From an uncultured Collinsella sp. (GTDB taxonomy: Bacteria > Actinomycetota > Coriobacteriia > Coriobacteriales > Coriobacteriaceae), in assembly GCA_958450865.1 (NCBI GenBank), contig CAUDNY010000007.1, positions 1 to 64,000 of the forward strand: a stretch of DNA of 64,000 bases, read 5' to 3'. Both the position numbers and the translations under genes were made by a program. Shown in pieces: positions 8,336-17,721 of this stretch; within the stretch, counting starts at the first letter, position 1; every line of letters starts with the position of its first letter. The notes under the pieces are model-generated. The model saw only the letters and a program-made list of their open reading frames with translations, was not told the DNA's origin and did not search any database.

Positions 8336-9016
8336 CTAGCTCATGAACGGGTTGCACATGAGTTCACGCGCCATAGTGGTCGAGGGACCGTGGCCAGTCA
8401 AACAAACGGTATCGGGCGGGAGAAGCCGGGCGAGCTTGGAGAGCGAGCGCAGAATCGCCGCCTCGTCTCCTCCAGAAAGATCGGTGCGGCCGTGCCCACC
8501 CGGAAACAGGGTGTCGCCCACAAAGGCAATGTTCCCCTGCTCGGTGGCAGCAAACAAGACGATCCCGCCCGGCGTATGCCCTGGCGTCTCGATCACCTGC
8601 AGGTAGATATCGCCCACCTCGATAGCATCGCCCTCGGCGAGCAGGCGTGTCGGCTCCCCGGGGTCAGGCGTCTCAATGCCCCACATAGCTCGCTGTTCCT
8701 CGATGTTCGCATGCGGCACCGCCACATCCTTAGCACACAGCTCATACTGGCAGCCCTCGCCAACGGTGGTTCGCACGCCTACAACACCACCAACATGATC
8801 GGCATGGCCATGAGTGCATACGGCGCCAAACAAGCGTACGCCGGGATGCTCGGCTCGAATATGCTCCACCAGGCGTTCGCCTTCCCATGCGGGGTCGATA
8901 ATCACGCACTCATTGTCCGAAATAACAGCATAGCTATTGGTCTGAATGGGACCGTTTACGAGCGTCTCGATCTCGACCGATCCCTTGGGAGTTAAATCCA
9001 AGGACACAGCACTCAT
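8336..9016 (-). CDS. MBL-fold metallo-hydrolase (glyoxalase II-like)
   Basis: A 226-aa metallo-beta-lactamase-fold hydrolase. The zinc motif THGHADH gives H69, H71, D73 and H74; further ligands are seen in TPGHTPG and VGDTLF. The short form lacks the C-terminal helical domain of true glyoxalase II, as in the YcbL-type proteins that often follow rel genes. It is the last of a recJ-rel-MBL minus-strand run and is separated from rel by a strong hairpin. It probably hydrolyses a thioester such as S-lactoyl-glutathione or an analogue, but the substrate is not known. Confidence 0.85.
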   Translation of the reverse strand: MSAVSLDLTPKGSVEIETLVNGPIQTNSYAVISDNECVIIDPAWEGERLVEHIRAEHPGVRLFGAVCTHGHADHVGGVVGVRTTVGEGCQYELCAKDVAVPHANIEEQRAMWGIETPDPGEPTRLLAEGDAIEVGDIYLQVIETPGHTPGGIVLFAATEQGNIAFVGDTLFPGGHGRTDLSGGDEAAILRSLSKLARLLPPDTVCLTGHGPSTTMARELMCNPFMS

Positions 9017-9037
9017 GTCCCTCTCCTCTCTATAGAA

Positions 9038-9063
9038 CTCGAGGCATCAAACGATGCCTCGAG
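9038..9063 (-). terminator. 11-bp hairpin between rel and the MBL hydrolase gene
   Basis: CTCGAGGCATC (9038-9048) pairs perfectly with 9053-9063 around a 4-nt loop. The following bases on the minus strand are only weakly U-rich. It lies 37 nt past the rel stop, so it is a likely rel terminator. Confidence 0.6.
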
Positions 9064-9100
9064 TGTAGCGAATATCGATAATGTGACACGTTCGTCGCGA

Positions 9101-11461
9101 CTAAACGCGGCGCTTAAGCTGGGCTCCACCCTCACCGGGCATCAGGCGGCGCGCGTCGTAGACCGAGTCAACGCTGCTGATGGAGGCCAGCAGCGGATCC
9201 AGACCACTCGCGTCCGAGATCTCGACCATAAAGCGCAGGGTTGCAATACCCTCGCGGTTGGTCGACGTGGCGGCAGAAAGGATATTGCCGCCCGCATCGC
9301 CAATGGCAATGGTGACATCCTTGAGAAGGCCCATGCGGTCCAGGCACTCGACCACGATCTCGACCTGAAAGAGGGTGTCGGCAGCGCCGTCCCACTCCAC
9401 TTCGATCATGCGCTCGGGATGCTCCATAAGACCCTTGACGTTGGGACAGTTGGCGCGATGCACCGAAACGCCACGACCGCGCGTGATGAAGCCGACGATG
9501 TCGTCGCCCGTCACGGGGTTGCAGCAATGAGCCAGACGGACCAGTAGGCCGCTGTTGCTCTCGCCCTTGACGATAATGCCGTTACTGGCGCTCTTGCCGC
9601 GCTTTTGCGGCTTGCGGTTGGAGCCGCGGGCAGGCTGCTTCACGACCTCGGCGATAGCCTCGGCCTTGGTGAGCTGTTCCTCGGGCTTGGGGTCCAAGAT
9701 TTGCTCGACCTTATTGCCCACAGCGCGCGGGGCAACCTTGCCGGCGCCGACGGCGGCAAACAGGTCCTCGAGCTGCTTGAAGTTAAACTGCTCCGCCACG
9801 GCGTTGAGCGCACGCGTCGAACGCGGCGTAGAAATGCCATAGCCACGCTTACGCAGGTCCTTGGCCAGCATATCGCGACCAGCAGCAGCGTCGTCGTCCT
9901 TGGTCGCAGCGGCAAAATAGCGGCGGATCTTTGACTTGGCGGAAGGTGTCTTAACGATCTTGAGCCAATCACGCGACGGCTTGGAACTCTTGTTAGTCAG
10001 AATCTCGACACGGTCACCCGTCTTAATCTCGTGCGTGAGCGGAGCCACCGCACCGTTGATTTTGGCGCCGACGCAATGGTTTCCCACCTCGGTGTGAACG
10101 GCGTAGGCAAAGTCGAGCGGCGTGGAGCCGGCACGAAGCGCCATGACCTCGCCCTTGGGCGTAAAGACAAAGATCTCCTGATCGAAGAGGTCGACCTTCA
10201 GCGAATGCAGGTATTCCTTGGCGTCGGTAATCTCATCAGACGCAGCCCAATCGAGCGAATGTTTGAGCCAGTTAATCTGGTCGTCCAGACGCTGGGCATC
10301 ATTGGTCTTAGACGCAGACGATCCGCCCGACTTCTTATATAGCCAGTGGGCGGCAATGCCGTACTCGGCCTGCTCATGCATCTCGTAGGTTCGAATCTGA
10401 ATCTCGAGCGGACGAGCCGTGGGGCCGATGACCGTCGTGTGGAGCGACTGGTAGTTATTGACCTTGGGCATGGCGATATAGTCTTTAAAGCGGCCGGGCA
10501 TGGGGTGCCACAGCGTGTGCACCGCGCCGAGCGTGGAGTAGCAATCGCGCACCGAATGCGTGATGACGCGCAGTGCCACCAGGTCGTAGATCTCGGAGAA
10601 TTCCTTGCCCTTGCGCTTCATCTTTTGGTAGATGGACCAATAGTGCTTGGAACGGCCGTTGATCTGGAAGTCTTCCAGGCCAATACGGTTGAGCTCGTCG
10701 GTGAGCGTCTTGATGGTCTCGGCCAGATAGCGCTCACGGACCTCGCGCGACTCCGCCACCATGCGTGCGATGCGCTGGTAGGCATCGGGCTCCAGGTAGA
10801 AGAAGGACAGGTCCTCGAGCTCCCATTTAATGGAGCTCATGCCCAGACGGTCGGCCAGGGGCGCGTACACGTCCATGGTCTCGCGAGCCTTAAACAGGCG
10901 ACGGTCCTCACGCAGAGCGGCAAGGGTGCGCATGTTGTGCAGACGATCGGCAAGCTTAACGATAATGACGCGGATGTCCTTGGACATGGCGAGGAACATC
11001 TTGCGCAGCGTGAGGGCCTGCTTCTCGTCCATGCTGTCGACTTCGATGTTGGTGAGCTTGGTCACGCCATCGACGAGCTCGGCCACCGTATCGCCAAACA
11101 GGCCGGAAACATCGGCAAGCGAGGTCTCGGTATCCTCGACGGTATCGTGCAGCAGCGCGGCGCACACCACGTCACAGTCCATCTTGAGGTCGGCCAAAAT
11201 GATGGCCACCTCGACGGGATGGTTAATGTACATCTCGCCCGAGCGGCGCTTTTGGTTGCAGTGCTTCTCGGCGGCAAAGCAGTAGGCCTGTTCAACCTTA
11301 GAGAAGTCGTCCTCATTCATATATTTGAGGCACAGGCGTTCCAGCTTGTCGTAGCTGTCCGCCATAATCTCGGGCGGCAGCTCATCGGCATGCTTATAGT
11401 GCTCCATCTCCGAGAACGGCTGGAGGGTGGAATCATGGGCGGTACGGGCTGCGGCATCCAT
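9101..11461 (-). CDS. rel: Bifunctional (p)ppGpp synthetase/hydrolase, RelA/SpoT family
   Basis: A 786-aa long-form RSH enzyme controlling the stringent response. Domain order: HD hydrolase (H81, then H105-D106 in LLHDTVED), synthetase (about 240-370, including the YDLVALRV strand), TGS (about 425-490), helical/zinc region (about 560-690, with the CCNPV and HRANCPN motifs) and C-terminal ACT (about 710-780). An intact HD motif plus the synthetase core indicates both hydrolase and synthetase activity, as expected when a genome has one long RSH. AAGGGGA lies before the ATG. It follows the recJ fusion gene by only 15 nt, so the two are probably co-transcribed. Confidence 0.95.
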   Translation of the reverse strand: MDAAARTAHDSTLQPFSEMEHYKHADELPPEIMADSYDKLERLCLKYMNEDDFSKVEQAYCFAAEKHCNQKRRSGEMYINHPVEVAIILADLKMDCDVVCAALLHDTVEDTETSLADVSGLFGDTVAELVDGVTKLTNIEVDSMDEKQALTLRKMFLAMSKDIRVIIVKLADRLHNMRTLAALREDRRLFKARETMDVYAPLADRLGMSSIKWELEDLSFFYLEPDAYQRIARMVAESREVRERYLAETIKTLTDELNRIGLEDFQINGRSKHYWSIYQKMKRKGKEFSEIYDLVALRVITHSVRDCYSTLGAVHTLWHPMPGRFKDYIAMPKVNNYQSLHTTVIGPTARPLEIQIRTYEMHEQAEYGIAAHWLYKKSGGSSASKTNDAQRLDDQINWLKHSLDWAASDEITDAKEYLHSLKVDLFDQEIFVFTPKGEVMALRAGSTPLDFAYAVHTEVGNHCVGAKINGAVAPLTHEIKTGDRVEILTNKSSKPSRDWLKIVKTPSAKSKIRRYFAAATKDDDAAAGRDMLAKDLRKRGYGISTPRSTRALNAVAEQFNFKQLEDLFAAVGAGKVAPRAVGNKVEQILDPKPEEQLTKAEAIAEVVKQPARGSNRKPQKRGKSASNGIIVKGESNSGLLVRLAHCCNPVTGDDIVGFITRGRGVSVHRANCPNVKGLMEHPERMIEVEWDGAADTLFQVEIVVECLDRMGLLKDVTIAIGDAGGNILSAATSTNREGIATLRFMVEISDASGLDPLLASISSVDSVYDARRLMPGEGGAQLKRRV

Positions 11462-11476
11462 CGAGGTCCCCTTCCC

Positions 11477-14400
11477 CTAGGCCCGCGGTACGATCGGGCG
11501 GTTAACTTTGGCTAGCATATCAGAAGCGCACGAATCGAGCGCCCAACTCCGGAAAGCCGAGAACTCCATGCGCGAACGCAAGCCCTCCAAATAGCGAATT
11601 GACCTGCTCAATTGCACGCGGCCGGGGTTTTCGGCCATCACGATGCGGCGCGTGTCGCCAAGCCCCGAAACGCGGCAGAAACCAAGCTCTTCGAAGATTC
11701 CCAGGCCGCTTGCCACCGAACGCTCGTCGACCGGGGTGCGGGCATCGATGGCAAGGCACATCTGCGCGATGTCGATATCGCTTGCGCAGAATGAATCATC
11801 CCCGGTCTTACCGCGGTTGGAGCGCCACATGGTCTGCAGCGCGCGATAGAGCGTGACGAGTTCGTCGCGCTCGGGTGCGTAGCAGTCGAGCAGGCGCTCG
11901 TTGATGCGGGCGTCGCGCGACGAATAGAGCAGGTGGATCACGGCGGGCCGGCCATCGCGACCGGCGCGGCCGCTCATCTGGTTAAACTCAATCGCACCAA
12001 ACGGCATGTGGTAGAGCACGACATGGCGGATATCGGGCAGGTTGACGCCCTCACCGAAAGCCGAAGTTGAAACGATGCAGCTGAGGCTTCCGTCTCGGAA
12101 TGCTTCCTCCACGCGGCGGCGATCGGAGCGCGCAAGCCCCGCGTTATAGAACGCGATATGGGTTGCGCAATCGGGCACACGCTTGCGCAACGTCTTGGCG
12201 AGCGCCACGGACTGGTCGCGCGAATTGACGTAAATGACGGTCTTCTCCCCCGTCGCCACGATCGACACCAAACGGTTCTCGCGGCTCGCAAGGTCGCGGT
12301 CGTCCTCGAGCTGCAGGTTCTCGCGCACCGTCTCGTCGACCACCGTGCGAGTGATCGGCAGCATGCGGGCAAGCTCGGCCACGACCGGAGCCGTCGCGGT
12401 GGCCGTCGCAGCCATAACAACCGGGTCGCCCAGGGCTTTGAGGATATCGGGCATGTCGAGATAGGCGCTGCGGTCGCCGCCCTTGGCAAGGCCGGCGTGG
12501 TGCGCCTCATCGATAACGACAAAGCCGATGCGGCCCGAACGCGCAAAGCGGTCACGGTGGATAGATAGGAACTCGGGCGTCGTGAGCACGATACCGGTGC
12601 GGCCCGAAGCTAGGCCGGCGAACACATCATCGCGTGCGGCCTCCACGGTCTCGCCGGTCAGCACGCCAACGCCAATGCCAAGCGCTGCCATCGTCGACGA
12701 GAGGTGATAGGCCTGGTCGGCAACAAGCGCGCGCAGCGGATAGACAAAGATGCTCGCACGTCCGCGAAGGACAGCCTCGCGCGCAGCATGTACATGGAAG
12801 ATGAGAGACTTGCCGCGGCCCGTTCCCATAACGGCCAAGACGCTCTGGTGGTCGGCCAAGGCATCGAGCGCCTCAACCTGCGCGCGGTGCGGCTGGTTCG
12901 ATCCGATAAAGCTATGGATAAGCGAGCGCGTGAGCTCGGTATAGGAAAGCTGGGCGAGCGTCTCGCGCTTACGCGACTCCAGGCGCAGGCCGGAATCCGC
13001 CGGCTGCACGCCACGACGAAGCTCGCATGCCGGATCGTCCACGCTGGGCAGCGTGGTATCGCGGACCAGAACATCCTTGATCATGAGCTTGGGCTTCACA
13101 CGCCCCTGCCAATGCTCGGCAACGGCCTCGAACACCAAGTCGACAGCGCTATCGCAGTTGATGAGCTTATCGATTTGCGGCACGCGGAACATAATGGCCG
13201 GCACACTCGCGGCGCCATCGGTCGCCACAAAGCGCATGTGCTCGCCGGTTTTGCCCACCACGGCGCGGTCGCACATCGTCACGCCCTCGGCAGCCAGCAG
13301 CGGCACCTTGTTGCCCTGGCCAAACGGCTCAAGACGGGAGATCTGCTCGATGGTCTCGATATTCAGCTCGGAAAGGTCGACGGTGGCGGCGACCTCGTCG
13401 GTGTCTTCAAAGTCCTCGGCGGGAAGCTCGGACAGCACGGCGGAAAGGCGGCGGCGGAACTCGTCGAGCTTGGATGCCTCGATGGTCACACCCACCGCAC
13501 CGGCATGTCCGCCGCGACGAATCAGCAGGTCGGAACAGCGCTCGACGGCGTCAAACAGGTTAACTTTGCCCACCGAGCGACCAGAACCGCGCGCGATACC
13601 GTCCTCGATCGAGAACAGCAGCGCCGGCACGTGATAGCGGTTGGTCAGACGGCTTGCCACGATGCCCTTGACGCCCTCGTGCCAGCCTTCGCCGCCCACA
13701 ACGATCGCGCGTCCGCCGTCATAGGTCTTCTCGACCTTTGCCATGGCATCGCGCGTGAGCTCCGCCTCGATCTCACGGCGCTGGCGGTTGATTTCCTCGA
13801 GCTCAGCCGCCAGCGCACTTGCTTCGATGGGATCGCGGGCAAGCAGCAGGTCGAGCGCCAGCTTGGGATCGGCCATGCGACCGGCAGCGTTTAAGCGGGG
13901 AATGAGCGAGAACGATAGGCCATCCGCCGTAATGCTCGAAAGGTCTGCCTTGGCGAGCGCGGCAAGCGCGATATAGCCGGGGCGAGCGGTTACGCGCATC
14001 TGCTGGATGCCCTCGGCAACCAGCGCGCGGTTCTCGGGCGTGAGCGGCATCATGTCGGACACGGTGCCCAGCGCCGCGACCTCGATTAGCGAACGCCAAT
14101 ACGACGGCTTGCCCAAGCGCTCACCCAGGACTTGCACCAGCTTGAGCGCCACACCAGCACCGGCAAGTTCACGCGAGGGCCCCTCATCCTCGAGCTTGGG
14201 GTCGGTCAGGGGCACGCCCTGCGGCACCTGGTCGGAGGGCTCGTGGTGGTCCGTAACCACCAGATCGATTCCCAGGCTCTCAAGATAGGAAACCTCTTCC
14301 TTGGCGGCAATGCCGTTATCGACGGTCACGATCAACTGGGGGCGAGCGAGCTCGTTAACGCGGTCGAGCGCCGCGCGCGAAAGACCGTAGCCCTCGTCAA

Positions 14401-14764
14401 AGCGATGCGGAATAAACGGCGTGACATCGGCGCCAAACGTGCGCAGTGCCTCGGTTAACAGGCAGGTCGACGTAATACCGTCAACGTCAAAATCGCCAAA
14501 GACCGCAATGTGCTCGTGGTTGCGAACAGCACGCTCGACGCGGTCGGCAACGACCGACATGCCCGGGATAATGAGTGGGTCGGCCCAGTCGCGATCGAGC
14601 GAAGGCGTCAAAAACAGCTGGCCTTCTTCGATGGATGTAATGCCGTGCGCAACCATAATGCGCGCCACCAGCCCGGGTATTCCCAGGCCAGCCGAAAGCT
14701 CCTTTTCGAGTTCGGGGTTTTGCTGAGCGACCGCCCAGCGATGCGTCGTCTTAAGCGATGACAT
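11477..14764 (-). CDS. recJ: RecJ exonuclease fused to a RecQ-like DEAH helicase
   Basis: A 1095-aa fusion. The N-terminal part (about 1-575) is RecJ: GDFDVDG (D91, D93, D95), DHH at 172-174, RLNAAGR, and GGHAGAVG of the DHHA1 domain. This is a 5'-3' single-strand DNA exonuclease. The C-terminal part (about 610-1095) is an SF2 helicase: GTGRGKS Walker A (647-653), DEAH (752-755), an ATATAT motif III and QMSGRAGRDGR motif VI. RecJ alone is normally about 570-790 aa. In other bacteria RecJ and RecQ act together in the RecF pathway, so one polypeptide would couple unwinding and resection. ATG at 14764 is preferred (G-rich site upstream, matches the RecJ N-terminus); a GTG at 14809 is an alternative without a ribosome site. 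Confidence 0.9.
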   Translation of the reverse strand: MSSLKTTHRWAVAQQNPELEKELSAGLGIPGLVARIMVAHGITSIEEGQLFLTPSLDRDWADPLIIPGMSVVADRVERAVRNHEHIAVFGDFDVDGITSTCLLTEALRTFGADVTPFIPHRFDEGYGLSRAALDRVNELARPQLIVTVDNGIAAKEEVSYLESLGIDLVVTDHHEPSDQVPQGVPLTDPKLEDEGPSRELAGAGVALKLVQVLGERLGKPSYWRSLIEVAALGTVSDMMPLTPENRALVAEGIQQMRVTARPGYIALAALAKADLSSITADGLSFSLIPRLNAAGRMADPKLALDLLLARDPIEASALAAELEEINRQRREIEAELTRDAMAKVEKTYDGGRAIVVGGEGWHEGVKGIVASRLTNRYHVPALLFSIEDGIARGSGRSVGKVNLFDAVERCSDLLIRRGGHAGAVGVTIEASKLDEFRRRLSAVLSELPAEDFEDTDEVAATVDLSELNIETIEQISRLEPFGQGNKVPLLAAEGVTMCDRAVVGKTGEHMRFVATDGAASVPAIMFRVPQIDKLINCDSAVDLVFEAVAEHWQGRVKPKLMIKDVLVRDTTLPSVDDPACELRRGVQPADSGLRLESRKRETLAQLSYTELTRSLIHSFIGSNQPHRAQVEALDALADHQSVLAVMGTGRGKSLIFHVHAAREAVLRGRASIFVYPLRALVADQAYHLSSTMAALGIGVGVLTGETVEAARDDVFAGLASGRTGIVLTTPEFLSIHRDRFARSGRIGFVVIDEAHHAGLAKGGDRSAYLDMPDILKALGDPVVMAATATATAPVVAELARMLPITRTVVDETVRENLQLEDDRDLASRENRLVSIVATGEKTVIYVNSRDQSVALAKTLRKRVPDCATHIAFYNAGLARSDRRRVEEAFRDGSLSCIVSTSAFGEGVNLPDIRHVVLYHMPFGAIEFNQMSGRAGRDGRPAVIHLLYSSRDARINERLLDCYAPERDELVTLYRALQTMWRSNRGKTGDDSFCASDIDIAQMCLAIDARTPVDERSVASGLGIFEELGFCRVSGLGDTRRIVMAENPGRVQLSRSIRYLEGLRSRMEFSAFRSWALDSCASDMLAKVNRPIVPRA

Positions 14765-14872
14765 AGGCGCCCACCCCCGATAGGGGCAGGTCGCCGCGAT
14801 ACCTCTCACGGTTCATAGCGATGAGTCCTCTGTGTATGCCCGCTTCGGCAGGCAGATCTGTTGAACGGATTT

Positions 14873-14878
14873 ATTATA
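14873..14878 (-). promoter_or_regulatory. Perfect TATAAT -10 box for recJ-rel
   Basis: Read on the minus strand, GGTATAATAAAT lies about 110 nt upstream of the recJ ATG. The -35 region is poor (GATTTG-like). The position fits the promoter of the recJ-rel unit. Confidence 0.55.
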
Positions 14879-15040
14879 CCGTGCAGCGCGGACGCAAATC
14901 GCCGCAGCACGCCGCGGTTTCGGTAAACGATGCCGGTAATAGCCTCGAAATATTCGAGCGTTTCTGACGCACGGACGCATGCGAGCGTCTAGCATATCCA
15001 TTCAAAACGGATTCACGAGCAAAGGGAGTCACAAGAGCAT

Positions 15041-16039
15041 ATGAAGCAATGGGTTGGACTGGGCAAGTTTCTCGCGGGGCACATGCAGGTCATCGTTCCG
15101 ATTTGCGTGACGCTCGGCGTGCTCTTTCCCCAGCGGATCGGCGTGCTCAAGCCCATCGTTCCCGCCCTGTTTGCCTTTATGACGTTCCAAGGTGCGCTCA
15201 GCAACACCTTTCACCAGGTTGCCGAGGTGTTCCGCCGTCCGTTGCACCTGGTCTTGGCGCTGCTCGTCTCGGCGGTGCTTATTCCCATCGCGGCGTATGC
15301 CATGGGGTCACTCTTCTTTGGCTCCAACCCCAACCTTGTCTGCGGCATCGTGCTCGAGTACAGCGTACCCGTGGCCGTCACCGCCTTTATGTGGATCAGC
15401 ATGTTCGGCGGCAACGGCCCGCTTGCGCTCACCATTATCCTGACGTCCTCGGTCATCTCGCCCGTGACGATTCCGCTCACGCTCAAGCTCTTGCTGGGCG
15501 CCACCGTCTCGATCGATGTGCCGAGCATGATGCAGAACATGGCCTTTATGATCGCCATCCCCGCTGTACTCGGTATTGTCATCAATGAACTCACGCGCGG
15601 CTGGGGCCACGAGAAACTCTCTCCCGCGCTCTCGCCCGCCTGCAAGTTCATGATGATGGGCGTCATCGCGTCCAACTCCACCGCTATGAGCGAGTACGTG
15701 CTACACATGAATGTTGAGCGCTTAGAAGTCGCGCTCTTTATCCTGGTGTTCGCCATCAGCGGCTTTATCATCGGCATCCTGATCGCCCAGGCCCTGCACC
15801 TGCCGTATAGCGAGACGACCACCATGTGCTTTACCTGCGGCATGCGCAACATCTCTTCGGGTGCCGTCATCGCCACGCAATATTTTCCCGGCGAAGTGGT
15901 ATTCCCCGTCATGTGCGGCACGCTGTTTCAGCAGGTGTTGGCCTCAATTATCGGGCACCTCTTTGAGCGCCTGACCGGCGAGGAGCGCGCCGCCCAGCGC
16001 AAGCGAGTCAAGGCCGGGCGCGACGCGATGGCGCGCTAG
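15041..16039 (+). CDS. BASS family transporter (bile acid:sodium symporter superfamily)
   Basis: A 332-aa membrane protein with about nine to ten hydrophobic segments. The region VCGIVLEYSVPVAVTAF (about 106-122) and the motif TCGMRNISSGAV (about 266-277) match the two conserved cores of bacterial BASS proteins. Family members carry out sodium-coupled uptake of organic anions (bile acids, pyruvate, pantothenate) or export; the substrate cannot be assigned. GGGAG lies 12 nt before the ATG. It stands alone on the plus strand, divergent from recJ across a 231-nt gap and convergent with the GalT-like gene. Confidence 0.82.
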   Translation: MKQWVGLGKFLAGHMQVIVPICVTLGVLFPQRIGVLKPIVPALFAFMTFQGALSNTFHQVAEVFRRPLHLVLALLVSAVLIPIAAYAMGSLFFGSNPNLVCGIVLEYSVPVAVTAFMWISMFGGNGPLALTIILTSSVISPVTIPLTLKLLLGATVSIDVPSMMQNMAFMIAIPAVLGIVINELTRGWGHEKLSPALSPACKFMMMGVIASNSTAMSEYVLHMNVERLEVALFILVFAISGFIIGILIAQALHLPYSETTTMCFTCGMRNISSGAVIATQYFPGEVVFPVMCGTLFQQVLASIIGHLFERLTGEERAAQRKRVKAGRDAMAR

Positions 16040-16069
16040 GCTGTCCGCATTACGCGGGTGTTAGTCTTG

Positions 16070-16867
16070 CTATACGAGCGTTTCCAGATGCGCACGCAGA
16101 CGCTCAGCATCGATATCGAGCGTCGTCTCAGCATTGACTTGGGCCAAACGATAGCCGACAAAGTAGGGCGAAACCACCCAACGCGGCAGCGCCTTGGCAA
16201 TGGTCCGACCGCCCAGGTGATAGAAGAACAAGTTGTACGACTCTGCGCGACCACCGTGGTGCTCGTTTAGGATATAGCGCAGAGCTACCTGAATCGCATC
16301 GGCAAAGAGATCCGCCTCGGCTTGGTCTCGTGCGTCATCGCTGGCGGCGATTCCCTGTGGGGCTGAAACGTTGATCTCAAAGAACCCCATGATCGGTTCG
16401 GTTGAGATATTGACCGAGATTCTCCCCTGTTGCCAGACATTGATGCCTTCGAAATTGGCAGAAGTCAGCGAAGCATAGCCGTCTTCCTGCTCCAAACCCA
16501 CAATCTGCATGTGCGGATGGACCAGACTGCCGCCCGAAAGTGGGCCCTTGTTCTTGTACATGAGAACGCTGCGATACTGCCGGGAGTCAATCATCCGCTG
16601 CCAGCAATCCAGGGCAAACCGCATAACATGATGCAGCTCGTCCGGCGCATAGGTCACCAGGTCGGCGTCATGGTCGGACGACTCAATCAATACGGTCTGG
16701 CGAGTGGCCCGCAAGGTCTTAAACTTATTCTCGAGCCAGATGCAGTCACCGTCGCGCCGGATGATATTGGCGAGTTCCTCGGTATCGCAAAAGGGGCACG
16801 CGGTGCCGGGACGACGGTTGTCGTCGGGCTTACCGTTCGCCTGCTGAACGTCAAATACCAGCGCCAC
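16070..16867 (-). CDS. DUF4931/GalT-like HIT-superfamily protein
   Basis: A 265-aa protein resembling galactose-1-phosphate uridylyltransferase. It has a CPFC zinc-type pair (C24, C27) and the HIT/GalT active-site signature GGSLVHPHMQ with H117-P-H119-M-Q121, where the second histidine is the nucleophile in GalT. It is shorter than true GalT (about 340 aa), so the reaction is probably a related nucleotidyl transfer or hydrolysis. The GTG start has GGGGG 8 nt upstream, and the gene follows cutC by 3 nt, implying co-translation. Confidence 0.72.
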   Translation of the reverse strand: MALVFDVQQANGKPDDNRRPGTACPFCDTEELANIIRRDGDCIWLENKFKTLRATRQTVLIESSDHDADLVTYAPDELHHVMRFALDCWQRMIDSRQYRSVLMYKNKGPLSGGSLVHPHMQIVGLEQEDGYASLTSANFEGINVWQQGRISVNISTEPIMGFFEINVSAPQGIAASDDARDQAEADLFADAIQVALRYILNEHHGGRAESYNLFFYHLGGRTIAKALPRWVVSPYFVGYRLAQVNAETTLDIDAERLRAHLETLV

Positions 16868-16870
16868 GGG

Positions 16871-17548
16871 TTATACCCCCAGCGGCACGATCTTGGTGCC
16901 ATGGAGCTCGGAGACGCCCAGTGCCGCCGCCACGGTATCGCGGTTGGCCGTGGAAATGCCGCCACCGGGAAGGATGGTCAGGCGGTCGTCCGCGTACTCG
17001 ATCAAGCGGACCAGGTTTTCGAAGTTGTCCTCGATCGGCGTACCGGCAGTACCACCGTGAGTCAGAATGCGCGTGACGCCGCAGTCGGCGAGCGTGTCAA
17101 TGGCGTCCAGCTGAGCCTCGGGCGAGAGCTGGTCAAACGCCATGTGGAAAGTGATGTCGATAGGATCGCGCTTGCACTCCTCGGTCGCGCAGCCCGCAGC
17201 CATCACGAGGGCGCCAAGCGTAAGTTCGTCGAGCGCCCATCCGCCAGCGCAGGGCTTGCAGCAGCCAAAGACCAAGCCGTCAACGCCCGCACTCACGGCA
17301 AGGCCCAGATCCATCTCCATCATACGCAGCTCGTCCTGGTTGTAGTGAAAGTCGCCGCCACGCGGGCGAATCATGCACATCACCCGTGCATCGTGCTCGT
17401 GAGCATAGTTGGTCGTAGCGCTGATAACGCCGGCCGAAGGCGTAGTGCCACCAACGGCAAGGTTGTCGCACAGCTCGATACGCCTTGCACCGGCATCGAT
17501 AGCCGCCGGCACCCGCTCAAAGTTCTCGGCACAAAACTCGTACAGCAT
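16871..17548 (-). CDS. cutC: CutC family protein
   Basis: A 225-aa TIM-barrel protein of the CutC family. The N-terminus EFCAENFERVPAAIDAG and IELCDNLAVGGTTPS are characteristic, as is the ILTHGG strand near residue 150. The family was named for copper homeostasis in E. coli, but its biochemical role remains uncertain. The ATG at 17548 is chosen because GGGGG lies 7 nt upstream and homology begins there; the reading frame stays open upstream through a palindromic non-coding block, but that extension is not protein-like. It is coupled to the GalT-like gene. Confidence 0.88.
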   Translation of the reverse strand: MLYEFCAENFERVPAAIDAGARRIELCDNLAVGGTTPSAGVISATTNYAHEHDARVMCMIRPRGGDFHYNQDELRMMEMDLGLAVSAGVDGLVFGCCKPCAGGWALDELTLGALVMAAGCATEECKRDPIDITFHMAFDQLSPEAQLDAIDTLADCGVTRILTHGGTAGTPIEDNFENLVRLIEYADDRLTILPGGGISTANRDTVAAALGVSELHGTKIVPLGV

Positions 17549-17606
17549 AGATAGACCCCCAAAGACAGCAGATGTTATCCGACGGGCATTGTCACACACC
17601 CCCATG

Positions 17607-17675
17607 AAGTTGCGGTGGAATAGGGACTCTTTTGGCCTCTGAGGCTCCCATTTAGTCCCTATTCCACCGCAACTT
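17607..17675. repeat. Perfect 22-bp inverted repeat, REP-like palindrome
   Basis: Arms 17607-17628 and 17654-17675 are exact reverse complements around a 25-nt spacer that itself contains GCCTC/GAGGC. The arms contain TAGGGACT. Neither side has a proper U tract. Similar palindromes with a GGGAC core occur at 48419-48455 and 62519-62571. Confidence 0.8.
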
Positions 17676-17721
17676 AAAGGGGTAGTCGCTGGCATCTGCC
17701 ACAACGTCGATGTTTTGACAA

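Noticed and set aside
15041..16039. Bile-acid importer
   Set aside because: BASS family membership is clear but bacterial members carry many organic anions; there are no bile-acid genes next to it.
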